From Trichomonas vaginalis G3 (taxonomy: Eukaryota > Parabasalia > Trichomonadida > Trichomonadidae), in contig NC_067207.1 in assembly GCF_026262505.1 (NCBI RefSeq), positions 12,244,082 to 12,308,081 of the forward strand: DNA of 64,000 nucleotides. The letters are read 5' to 3'. The translations under genes were made by a program, and so were the position numbers. A model generated the notes under the pieces. It ran no database searches. It was not told where the DNA came from and saw nothing but the letters and a program-made list of their open reading frames with translations. This document shows, in pieces, positions 1 through 9,433 of the stretch. Each line of letters begins with the position of its first letter. Positions within the stretch are counted from its first letter, which is position 1.

Positions 1-1267
1 TGCAAAGCAATCAGTATTTAGGACATTGACCATAGATTTCGAAAAAAAAATGCTGCATATTGAGCGAAAACTATGATTATATTATAAGGCTGTCATTTAA
101 AGCATAATGAAACTATTCCCTTTTCATTTTAATCGAATAAGATAGTAAAGATTTTTGAATTAGCTAGAAACTGATGAGATGTTTTCACAAATCAGATTTT
201 TAATCTCTATAATGCATAATTCACTCAATATCTCAATTTTGATATTGCGAGATATTTTTGCTATCGGTTTCGCAATTTTGACACAATAGCAAGAGGGTTC
301 TATAAGCATTATTATCAACGTAGAATCTGAATATCATATCAGAAAATGTCGCAAATCTGACATTTACCCGACCAAATAGCAAAAATAATTGAATACTTTT
401 CGCCAAAACTTTAAAAATTGATAAAAATATGAAATATAGATATTAAAGAGACTTTTTATATAATATTCATAAAGATTTCCCAAAAATATGATACCGCAAA
501 ATTAAAAAAGTGACGTCTTGAGTGGAGTCAAAGGTCGAAATTGCTAGCTAAATGTTTTTTAGCAAAATTGCGTATTGTACGTTTTTTTCGCAAAACGAAA
601 CCCTTATATTAGATAAATTTAAAAATTATGCGATAGTGAAAAAGTAGTTTTTCAAACAAATTAATGTGGGAAAAAGTCAATAAAATTTAATCAAAAAAAT
701 TATTTGAACGATCATGAATAAAAATAATCAAATTGATCATCTTAGATAGTTTATATAAGATATTCTGCATAATGAAGTGTATTTGTTAGTGAATACAAAT
801 TGGTTGAACAACATTATGCAGGTTCTTATTTACCGTAACTAGAGGAATACAACTTTAACGAAATCTATTCGGGATTACAATTATAACTATCGTGATATTT
901 AGAAATTTATGTATTTGACAATTCTTATCTAAGAATCCTTGACATCTGATGTTGGTTGCATACTATTTGATGATACACAATTTTGCAGTTTATTTTATGA
1001 AAGAGGAATGGATTTTAATAAGAAAATTTCGAGAATGAAGTAATTGAACAAAATGAAAAATGAGAAGTTCATCATCTAAACTTGCAACATAGTGAGACAA
1101 TATATATTGTAATCATGTTTTTGGGGTTAAAACTGAATTATCCATTGTTTTGGCGTTTTTTATTAAATTGTGTGATGCGAAATTTGAAAAATATCCTTAT
1201 ATTAGAAATCGAGAATATGCATTTATGAGAATTTTGTGATTTTTTCAGAGTCATGTTGTTTATAAAA
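1..1267. other. AT-rich intergenic DNA
   Basis: No coding region, RNA gene or structured repeat can be supported here. The stretch is very AT-rich and broken by stops in all frames. Confidence 0.6.
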
Positions 1268-2316
1268 TTAAGGGTGCACCCGTATGTACGTTTATTTGAG
1301 AGGAGGAGGATTACCCTCTCAATTTTGAGGGATTCGTTAGTTTATTTTCTCGATGAATATGCAATAAAATTTGATTTTTACCTTATCAATATACTTCATA
1401 TAATATACACATGTTCATGTAAAAACTTTTTTCCAAAATCCTCAGGAATTAAGGGATTTTTGAATTTTAAAAATTTTTTTCGAATTTTTTCGAAAAAAAA
1501 ATATTTTCAGAACAGCCTTAACGGCTAAGATTTAGGAACAATGTTAAGTATCAAAAAGAAAGGAGGTCTGATATAGACAACATATATCGTTGAAGGTTGA
1601 AAAAATCTCTAATATTTGAGCCCAAAATTTCAAATTTTAATTTTTTGAAAAAAGAGGCCACCCGTATGTACGTTTATTTGAGAGGAGGAGGATTATATTT
1701 TTGAAAGGGTGAAACATTATGAATATGTTAATTATATAATAATATGTATTATTATAAAAAAGAAAAAATAAAGCACGTTAAAATTTTTCTTTCTTGATTT
1801 TTTACAAAATCTACTTAGAATTATGCAAAATATGACTAAATAATTATAAATTTCAAGTTAAATTTTAATTTTGATAAATAATTTAAATTTCAAAATATCA
1901 AGTTCAGTTCGACTATGTATGTAGTAATTCCTCAATAAAGTGCCAAAATCCTATTAAAATATATGAACATTTTCAACATTTTAATGTTTTTATTTAAAAT
2001 TTTGATGGAATATGAGCTTCAAACAATTATTATGTAAATAAAAATAATTAAATATATGTATTTATTCGTATTACAACCGTAGTAAGTCGATTCTTCCTTT
2101 CTTCTACTGAGGTTTGAATTTGATTTCGAATTGTAAAGAGATTCAAAGGGAAAATACTAGCGGATAAAAACTACCTCCATGAAAGGGTCATAATGGAGTC
2201 AAGTTGTATTTTTTGATATTTTTTGCTTTTCGAGCCTAAATAGGTAGCCAAGATAATGCCTAAAAATAAGGTTCTAAATTCTGAAGTTTACATGATCCTC
2301 TCGTGTGCACCCTTAA
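1268..2316. mobile_element. TTAA-flanked non-autonomous DNA transposon
   Basis: The stretch is bounded by TTAAGGGTGCAC at 1268-1279 and its exact reverse complement at 2305-2316. If TTAA is the target duplication, the element proper is 1272-2312 with termini GGGTGCAC. TTAA targets are used by the piggyBac and Kolobok superfamilies, and Kolobok elements are known in Trichomonas. The family is an inference from target and termini only. No transposase is visible; the 91-codon open stretch at 1253-1528 starts outside the element, crosses its left end and is not convincing as a gene. A 37-bp segment beginning inside the left terminus recurs at 1659-1695. Confidence 0.6.
1659..1695 (+). repeat. Direct copy of the element's left-end segment
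   Basis: These 37 bases are identical to 1277-1313 at the left end of the TTAA-flanked element. The copy could be an internal transposase-binding segment or the trace of a partial tandem duplication. Confidence 0.75.
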
Positions 2317-2943
2317 ACCAAAAATTGAAAATAAATTTGAAAAGTAAGAACATTTGAATAGTTTATTATTATAGGCATATTTTATTGAAGATATATATAA
2401 TATAGAAGAAGTACATCATAATCAAATTAATTATATTTTGAGAGTATTCTCAATATCAATGAAAAATCAAAATCAAGATAATGCTAATAATAATGTAACA
2501 TTAAAAAATTTTCATTTTTGTTTTTGAATTGTTAACAAAATAATCGTCTTTTCTTCATCATTCAATTGAATGATTTCTAGTGGTTTTGTCAAAATAGTTG
2601 AAATAATTCCTCATTGAATATTACTAAATAGAAAGATTCAATTGTACTCTCCGAAATGTCAATTTTCTAAAAACTTCTCGTTTTTAAAGATTGCATATAT
2701 TATTAATATTAATATCAATTATTAAACGTTGGTCGGTTTCTAATAAAAATCGTTAACATTCAATTTTTGTCATTCAAATTAATATATCATGTAACTGTTA
2801 TATTATAGGTTGTTTATTATAATTTAATAATTTTCTAAAAAACCATTTGTGAACTTTAAATTCAAAATATCTCAAAATTGAATATTATAAGATTGAATTT
2901 TTCAATACTTTACAGCAAATCTTGGAAAATCATCTGAAATCCT
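2317..2943. other. Intergenic DNA upstream of the permease gene
   Basis: AT-rich sequence without recognisable genes. It must contain the promoter of the permease gene at 2944, but I see no clear TCAYW initiator close to that start. Confidence 0.5.
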
Positions 2944-4317
2944 ATGCAAAGATATCAGATTCCGCTTATAATATTCATCATATCGATGGTGTTGATGTTG
3001 CTTTGCGCAGTTATAAAGCCAGATATTTACATAAAAATTAAGAAAGTAGGTTTTACTTTGGACACTTACTGGATACCATGTTTCATTGCAGCTATCATAT
3101 GTATAATTTGGAGATTTATTCCAATAAGAGCATCCATTCATTATCTTTGGGAATTCTCTTCCTTGAACCCGGTTGGAATCATCATTCTAGTTTTTGCCAC
3201 TGTTTATATCAGTATGTTCCTTGACACCACTGGTTTTTTCAAGATGTGCGCCACTTGGGCTATCAAGAAAGCAGGAAAGAGCGGAACTATGCTATTCTTC
3301 ATCATCTATTTCACAGTTGCAGTTATTACAGTATTGTCATCCAATGATGTTGCTATCCTTACATTTACGCCTTTCGTTGCTTTCTTTGCTCGTGCAGCCC
3401 AGGTCAATCCGATTCCATATTTATTTGGTCAATTCATGTCAGCAAATAGCTGGGGTATCATGCTTATTATATCGAATCCTACAAACGTTGTTGTTGCTAC
3501 TGGTTTTGGTCATTCATTTGGCTATTATTGCAAGTATGCAGTAATTCCAAGTATTGTTGCAGGACTTACTCCTGGATTATTAGTATATTTCATATTTAAG
3601 AAGCAAATCACTAAAGAAATTGTTATTAAAGGTGAACTTGCTGAGCCAATGTCATTAGTCAATAATAAAAGAGATATGTGGGTAGGGCTTTTCTTCTTAG
3701 GCGCCACAATTATTCTAATGGCTTGCAGTGAGATTCCTGGTTTCAATTTCGAATTATGGCAGATAGCAGGAGCAATGGCCTTGATATTACTTATATATAA
3801 CATTGTTATTGATATCATTCATTGGAGAGAACCTCATCCTACAAAACTCAGAGAGATTTTATCAGAATTACCATATTCAATTATTCCATTCCTTCTTTCA
3901 TTATTCGTATTGGTCAGTATTCTTACAGATACAGGACTCTTTGATGTACTTGGAAAAGCTATTGGAAAGATCTCAAACGTCTCAATGCCAATATCTGTTA
4001 CTTTATATGGTATAATAGCAGCAATTTTCGGAAACATATTGAATAACATTCCATTATCTGTTGCTTTAGTTCCTGTCATTCAATCAATGAGAACAAATAA
4101 GCTTCTTGGACCAATTTACGGATCAATTATTGGAGCCAACTTATCTGCATTAATTACACCTCTAGGATCTATTGCAGGTATCATGTGGATATCATTATTG
4201 CGTGCAAACAAGATCAAGCTTGGTTTCAGTCAATTTATGTTAATTGGATTCATAGTAACACCTGTGACGCTAGCGCTTTCATTAGCATCGTTAATGATTG
4301 TGTTAAGCTTGTGGTAG
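2944..4317 (+). CDS. ArsB/NhaD-type ion permease (IT superfamily)
   Basis: The 457-residue product is almost wholly hydrophobic, with ten or more membrane segments. It carries family signatures: SSNDVAILTFTP near residue 137, SNPTNVVVATG near residue 178, NNIPLSVALVP in the second half, and GANLSALITPLGS before the last two helices. In ArsB and NhaD proteins these two re-entrant Asn/Pro motifs, one per inverted repeat, line the ion path. The family moves arsenite, Na+/H+ or dicarboxylates; the substrate cannot be told from sequence. Length fits the family (about 420-480). The start at 2944 is the first ATG before the first helix. The stop is TAG. The neighbour at 4694 is on the same strand but 376 bases away, so separate transcription is likely. 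Confidence 0.8.
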   Translation: MQRYQIPLIIFIISMVLMLLCAVIKPDIYIKIKKVGFTLDTYWIPCFIAAIICIIWRFIPIRASIHYLWEFSSLNPVGIIILVFATVYISMFLDTTGFFKMCATWAIKKAGKSGTMLFFIIYFTVAVITVLSSNDVAILTFTPFVAFFARAAQVNPIPYLFGQFMSANSWGIMLIISNPTNVVVATGFGHSFGYYCKYAVIPSIVAGLTPGLLVYFIFKKQITKEIVIKGELAEPMSLVNNKRDMWVGLFFLGATIILMACSEIPGFNFELWQIAGAMALILLIYNIVIDIIHWREPHPTKLREILSELPYSIIPFLLSLFVLVSILTDTGLFDVLGKAIGKISNVSMPISVTLYGIIAAIFGNILNNIPLSVALVPVIQSMRTNKLLGPIYGSIIGANLSALITPLGSIAGIMWISLLRANKIKLGFSQFMLIGFIVTPVTLALSLASLMIVLSLW

Positions 4318-4693
4318 TTTTTTAATCTATCTCTTTTTCTATTCAGAAGTATAATATTATAAAAAATTAAAGTTAAAAAATGCTTTTTCTGCCACTTCTT
4401 TGTTTGCCACAAGTATGTTTGGATGCTTTCAAAATAATTCTTCTTACTTTCTAGTTCATTCAAATATTGGATATGAAATCATACTATCCATGCGGTAAGA
4501 GTATATAAAACTTACTACTCTACGCATAAATTGTATGAATTAAAGAATTCTAGGATGCAAACTGTGTATTATAAAATTGGAAGATTCATCAAAAGAAATG
4601 ATTCATTTCTAATTAAATATTTAATGCTAAAAGGTTAGATATCCTTTATGCATGTCAGAAAATCATTTTCTGTGAAAATCTAAGAATTTTGTA
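4318..4693. other. Intergenic DNA
   Basis: No gene is visible. It contains the candidate initiator of the following gene at 4663-4667. Confidence 0.5.
4663..4667 (+). promoter_or_regulatory. Candidate initiator (Inr) element
   Basis: TCATT lies 31 bases before the ATG at 4694 and fits the trichomonad Inr consensus TCAYW. It is a short motif in AT-rich DNA, so chance matches are common. Confidence 0.4.
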
Positions 4694-5854
4694 ATGCTTC
4701 CTTCTTCTGATATCAATACACTTGTTCCCGAAATCAGAAGATTTTTCACTTCTAACTTCTTGGGATTAAGTCAGTCTACACTCAGGAAGCTATTTGCGGA
4801 AATGAAGGATCATTGTCGAAATTTATTAATTCCCTGCCAAAAATTATTAGCTTCAAAGGTTAGAGAATCAGATTGTATTAGTATTTCTCTTCCACCGGAT
4901 AGAAAATTCATGTTTGAACAGCTAATAGTACTTGAAAAACAATTTAACAATGAAACTACAACAGCTATCGAAAAACGCATCAAAACTCTAACAGATATTA
5001 TCAATACATGCAATATGTACCTCAATGGTGGTACAAAGATTGATGTCATGCCATGTAAAACTCTCCTTGATGTTCCTATTGAAACAATTGTTGCAGATGC
5101 AACAGCAAGTACTCGTAATTGCATCAGATCTCTACAGACTCTCATATTGTCCACTAAAATCTTTGTTGTTCCACAATCAAATTCTTCTGAAATTACAAAG
5201 GTAATACAATTCCTACGCCAGAATAGCGATGATGTAACATACTGGTATCCAAGATGTGACGATTCTGAAAGACTCTGTACTTATATCGCAAAATTTTATA
5301 AATTTAATTTTGAATCTGAAACGTCAATGCTGTCAAGTATTTTTAGTGTAACTCAGCAACTCTTATCCATTACTGGACTTGATATGGACTATTTTCCAAC
5401 AATTTACTTTTCAGTTTATCGAATTGCGTTTGATATATCGTATCCTCGATTCTTCCAGTACGATTGCACTAAGAATTGTCTCATGTATGAGCATCCGAAA
5501 GAATTTTCTGAATCCGTGCAAACACAACTCAATATTATTAATAATTCCTTAACAGAGATATTATTGGAGACTAATCCTATTGATATTGGCTTTCATATGA
5601 ATCATATCTTGAATGTAATCGGGTCAATTGTAAATTCTGAGCGAGAACAGAAAGGATTACAAATTTATACATTTATATCAGCAGATATTGTTATTGATGT
5701 ACTTGAATCGATTTTATACATGTACCAGTTTACATATGGTTGCTATTTACTGAAAATAATAGAAAATTTCTGTACTCATCAAGTTTTTCCAAACAGCTTT
5801 CAGTATTCATGTCAATCATTTAGACTTGCTATACTAGATTTAATGAACAAATGA
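4694..5854 (+). CDS. Unrecognised helical protein, 386 aa
   Basis: I do not recognise this protein with confidence. It is an intact 386-codon frame with no signal peptide or membrane helix and looks largely alpha-helical. The C-terminal third has a pattern of hydrophobic helices (FISADIVIDVLESILYMYQF and after) that vaguely recalls the end of VPS9-type Rab5 exchange factors, which carry a similar 'SAD' stretch. The resemblance is weak and I give it only as a lead. The gene sits alone between a permease gene upstream on the same strand and a convergent small gene. The start at 4694 is supported by an Inr-like TCATT 31 bases upstream. Confidence 0.7.
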   Translation: MLPSSDINTLVPEIRRFFTSNFLGLSQSTLRKLFAEMKDHCRNLLIPCQKLLASKVRESDCISISLPPDRKFMFEQLIVLEKQFNNETTTAIEKRIKTLTDIINTCNMYLNGGTKIDVMPCKTLLDVPIETIVADATASTRNCIRSLQTLILSTKIFVVPQSNSSEITKVIQFLRQNSDDVTYWYPRCDDSERLCTYIAKFYKFNFESETSMLSSIFSVTQQLLSITGLDMDYFPTIYFSVYRIAFDISYPRFFQYDCTKNCLMYEHPKEFSESVQTQLNIINNSLTEILLETNPIDIGFHMNHILNVIGSIVNSEREQKGLQIYTFISADIVIDVLESILYMYQFTYGCYLLKIIENFCTHQVFPNSFQYSCQSFRLAILDLMNK

Positions 5855-6133
5855 AATATATTAAATTTTATATTTTTTTGTTTTATAATAAAATTGTTTG
5901 TAATGTTATGCGGTAATTCTAGATATTTTTATAGATTGGCCAAGCAAAGATGAAATAACTTGATAATATAATTGAATCAAAGAAAATATTCTTTTAAATA
6001 TTAAAATTTATAAATAAGAAAGAAAAACTTGAAGTAATAAGTCATAATATGTATGTTTATACAAGCAGTGATATAAAATAAAAGTGCTACAAAAAATTTT
6101 CACAACAAAGATAAAAGATATGTTGGAACCATG

Positions 6134-6544
6134 TTAGTTCTTGTTATCTAGTTTGGGTATTTTCAATAGACTACCTGATATTGGTGTAAAATCGTAATAA
6201 AATTCTAAAATATTTACATCTGGATCAGCATCTTCGTCAGTTCCTGGTTTTGGTTGAAATGTTGATAATTTGATTGTAAAATCCTCGATTGGTTTATAAT
6301 TATCTTCATTTTCTTTGATAAAAACATGAACTTCTTCTGGTGATACTGTCCCACCATGATGCTTTGAAACTGTATACATAAGATCATAAATAGTTGCAGA
6401 GGAAAGGTCTAATCTTTTCTTGAAAGAAATAAAGGGGCATTCACGAAGATGAAATTGGACATCAATTGGTTCAGGAGTAGAATCAAAGAGGCCAAGAGAT
6501 TGGCCGGCTGCTGAATTGGCTGTCTTTGCTGACCTGGCACTCAT
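6134..6544 (-). CDS. Small conserved-looking protein, 136 aa
   Basis: An intact 136-codon gene. After a low-complexity Ser/Ala-rich start of about 25 residues, the protein has alternating strand and helix segments (IDVQFHLRECPFISFKKRL, then TIYDLMYTVSKHHGGTV, then EEVHVFIKE), which would fit a ubiquitin-like beta-grasp fold. That fold assignment is an inference; I do not recognise the family. The C-terminus is acidic and Pro-rich. A TCATT Inr match lies 44 bases before the ATG. The gene converges on the 386-codon gene and diverges from the BTB-like gene at 6951. Confidence 0.65.
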   Translation of the reverse strand: MSARSAKTANSAAGQSLGLFDSTPEPIDVQFHLRECPFISFKKRLDLSSATIYDLMYTVSKHHGGTVSPEEVHVFIKENEDNYKPIEDFTIKLSTFQPKPGTDEDADPDVNILEFYYDFTPISGSLLKIPKLDNKN

Positions 6545-6587
6545 GGCAATGTAAAATTATTTTTTGACAATAAAATTTTCTATCGGA

Positions 6588-6592
6588 AATGA
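6588..6592 (-). promoter_or_regulatory. Candidate Inr for the 136-aa gene
   Basis: Minus-strand TCATT, 44 bases upstream of the ATG at 6544. It fits the trichomonad TCAYW initiator. Confidence 0.4.
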
Positions 6593-6922
6593 CTACTTTT
6601 AAATTTCGTTTAAAATGCATTTTTTACAATAAAAATTCATCACAAGTTGCGCCTATTGAAATTTGAGAAGGCGAGAATATTTTTGGCAAAAATGGAAATG
6701 TCTTGATTTATAAGGTACAGGATTAATTTTCAATACAATATGGATAATGTTTGTCATTTCATTCAGATCGATGTAATCGAAATACGCATAATTTTATGAA
6801 TAAAGCATAAATTCCGTTCTAAAATCTAAAATTATGTGATTTTATAAATATGGTATCATGAGGAACTGATAAATACCTAGGCAAGGAATATTTTGCCATA
6901 TGAATGATAAAAACTGACAAAA

Positions 6923-6927
6923 TCATA
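6923..6927 (+). promoter_or_regulatory. Candidate Inr for the BTB-like gene
   Basis: TCATA lies 24 bases before the ATG at 6951 and fits TCAYW at a typical short distance. Confidence 0.4.
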
Positions 6928-6950
6928 TTTTTTCGATTAAATCCTTTTGA

Positions 6951-8023
6951 ATGACTTTCGAAATTGAAATTTCTAATCCTATAATATCTCAGTTATCAAC
7001 ATTTTCAAGTGATCGTAAAATCGAAGTTCAGATTAATGGAAATGACCCAATTAACGTTGAACAATGTTTTTTGTATTTACTATGTAAAAATTTTCAAGAA
7101 TTGTATACATCAGACCGTACAATTACAAAATATGACATCGATTTTAGCGTTAAATATGAAAAAATATTAATTGTATAAAAGATTTACTTTTGCATGGAAA
7201 AATTCAAGGTACTTTTGATTTTAACGAACTTGCTAACATAATTATAGCACTTAAAGAGATGCAATGCGATTATTTCAATGATTTGATTTCAAATCAAATA
7301 AAAAATAGCCAAAATTACAGGAAATTTCTACTTGATAAATACGAACATATAAAGCATGTATTCCCGGACAACACAATTGAAGAAATAATATTCATGACAG
7401 CTGATTCAGAAGATTATCTCGAATTTTTCCAAAGAATTTCAGTTGAAGAAGCATCACGGATATTAGGAAATGAAAATCTAAAGGTTTTTAACGAAGATCA
7501 AATTATCAGAACGATTACAAATTGTATCAAATCCAAAAAAGATGCTTCTTGTCTCCTAAACTATGCTCATCTTCAATATGGATCACTAGGCGTTGTCAAG
7601 GAAATTTTGGGGATATTTGAACTTGAATGGATAAAAGAAGATCCAAAGATTATGATGTTATGGAATATGTTGAAAGATTGTCTGAATTTTAATAATAATA
7701 TAAAAGAACCATATCCAAGGAAACTGATTTCCACAATTTTTGAAACTTCTGATCTAATGAAGATTACGATTGATGAATATTTATTATTTAAACCAGGCAT
7801 TACTTTTATTCCTCTATCTATAACTTATAGGCCCGGAACTAATGGACTTCAAATAAATGTGTATCATTATGGGGAAGATGGTAAAACAAACTCAGATAAA
7901 TACTATAATGGTGGAACATTTCAAATGAATTCATTGGTCAAATGCTTGCATTTGAAAATATCTTGTAATTACTTAAAACCTTCCATAACAACTTTCATAG
8001 TTAAAGGTTTTATTTGTAATTAA
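6951..8023 (+). pseudogene. BTB/POZ-like protein gene with one frame break
   Basis: Two consecutive frames, 6951-7178 and one entering before 7190 and ending at 8023, read as one protein of about 357 residues. The first ~75 residues and the stretch CIKDLLLHGKIQGTFDF look like a BTB fold followed by its typical '..YTG.i.f..' turn. A BACK-like helical region follows, then a C-terminal beta-rich domain (about residues 270-357). Trichomonads have many such BTB-like genes. The frame changes at the A-run 7159-7164; one more A would keep the frame open (reading NINCIKDLLLHG). It is therefore either a young pseudogene or an intact gene with a homopolymer sequencing error. No intron signals (GTAYGT, ACTAACACACAG) are seen at the join. 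Confidence 0.65.
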
Positions 8024-8105
8024 TTAAGTAGATCATAATAAAAATGTCAAATTAAAATTTAAGAATAAAAACTAATTTTTTTAATCCCGCAATTTTACAA
8101 AAATA

Positions 8106-9410
8106 TAGGGTGTCCAAAGGTGCGTTTAGCACAGCGCTCTATATGAGACTATTAAAGGAGATATATGCTGATTATAAATATATAATAAAAAATATGAATA
8201 TATGTATATGATGAGTATGTTGTATTTTGGCGCCATGCCGGGATATAAAATAAATTTTGAGACAAGAGGCGGTTTCGCGGGAAATTTTGGCGGGATTTTT
8301 TTCATTTTTTTAATGAATCATAAAGAAAACATCCTCGCTCTTGCAAAAAAATGCAAAGACTGTAAAAAAATCTACGAGACATTGGTAAAATGCTTCGGTA
8401 TGGATGCTCCTAGCTATTCCACTGTAACGTATCATGTTAGGATGTATCACTTCATGAACAAGAAGGCGCCCATCATAAAAATTGACAAAAAATCGCCGGA
8501 TCAAAGAAAAATCAAAGCAATTCTTCAAGCGCTAGATGAAGACCCAAGAGCATCACTCAGAAGGATAGAGGAGATGACAAAGATACCACGTACAACAGTC
8601 AGTTATTATCTGCACAATTATTTGAACTACAAACTAGCGTATACACGTTGGGTTCCGCACAACCTTAATTCAGTTCAAAAAAAATCTAGAGTCCAATCTT
8701 CGAAAGAGCTCCTCTCTATATTGGGTGCGTATCAATCCAAGAAGTTTCGCTTTTTAGTAACAGGGGACGAGTCTTGGTTTCAATATGCAACAGAAGCCAA
8801 AATCATGTGGATCCCAAAGGATGAAAATCCGCAAACATTCCCGAAGAAAAAAATTGACACACCAATGATGATGTTGTCGGTTTTTTGGGGGCGTGAATGG
8901 CATCATCGCAATTGATATTCTTCAAAAACCTAATACGATGAATGCTCAGTATCTAATTGACAATGTTCTTACTCAAATTATCAATTCTGATGAGTTTGAG
9001 AAATCCAAACAACAAAAACAAAAGTTTGCAATTCATTTTGATAATTCAAGAGTTCACAAAAGTCATAAGGTAATGAATTACTTGTTGGAAAACAATGTCA
9101 AAGTTGTTCCAAACCCAATTTATTCACCTGATATTGCACCCTCTGACTTTTATTTATTCGGCACGCTAAAAAAGAGAGCTGAAGGACGCGAATTCGCGAG
9201 TCCAGATGATCTTGAAAATTTTGTAAGAGAGCAATTTGAGCAATTTTCTCATGATGATTTAAAGCGTGTCTTTCAAGCCTGGATCGATCGCTGCGAACGC
9301 GTGATTGAATCCAATGGTGATTATATTTAAATAAACTTTATATATATGTAACTTGTTTATTTCTATTCGCAGTATTCAGGTTTGTGCTAAACACACCTTT
9401 GGACACCCTA
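8106..9410 (+). mobile_element. Mariner transposon, Tvmar1 type
   Basis: The element has 28-bp terminal inverted repeats (8106-8133 and 9383-9410) that differ at one base, both beginning TAGGGTGTCCAAAGGTG, and is flanked by TA on both sides. It is about 1.3 kb and holds one transposase gene. Size, termini and target fit Tvmar1, the abundant mariner of T. vaginalis; the name is from memory of the family, not a search. The near-identical ends suggest a recent insertion. It lies 24 bp from the stop codon of the giant surface protein gene and downstream of the BTB-like gene. Confidence 0.9.
8313..9330 (+). pseudogene. Mariner transposase (D,D34D) with one frame break
   Basis: The transposase begins at the ATG at 8313 (MNHKENILALAKK). 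The N-terminal half is a paired-type helix-turn-helix region. The catalytic triad is visible: VTGDESWF (first Asp), FDNSRVHKS (second Asp) and SPDIAPSDFYLF (third Asp), with 34 residues between the last two, the mariner signature. The reading frame changes in the T6-G5 run at 8881-8891, so the gene is read in two overlapping frames, 8313-8915 and about 8893-9330. The total length of about 340 codons is normal for the family. With one break in a homopolymer, it may be a dead copy or a consensus error. Confidence 0.85.
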
Positions 9411-9433
9411 TAAATTAATTGGAGCAGGGGGTT

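Larger units (their letters stand above)
6545..6950. other. Divergent promoter region
   Basis: Intergenic DNA between two divergent genes, holding one candidate Inr for each (6588-6592 minus, 6923-6927 plus). Nothing else is seen. Confidence 0.5.

Noticed and set aside
1253-1528. A 91-codon gene
   Set aside because: It starts outside and crosses the terminal repeat of the TTAA-flanked element, and its composition is that of random AT-rich DNA.
7150-7192. An intron joining the two BTB frames
   Set aside because: No trichomonad splice signals (GTAYGT at the 5' end, ACTAACACACAG at the 3' end) are present; a one-base change in an A-run explains it.
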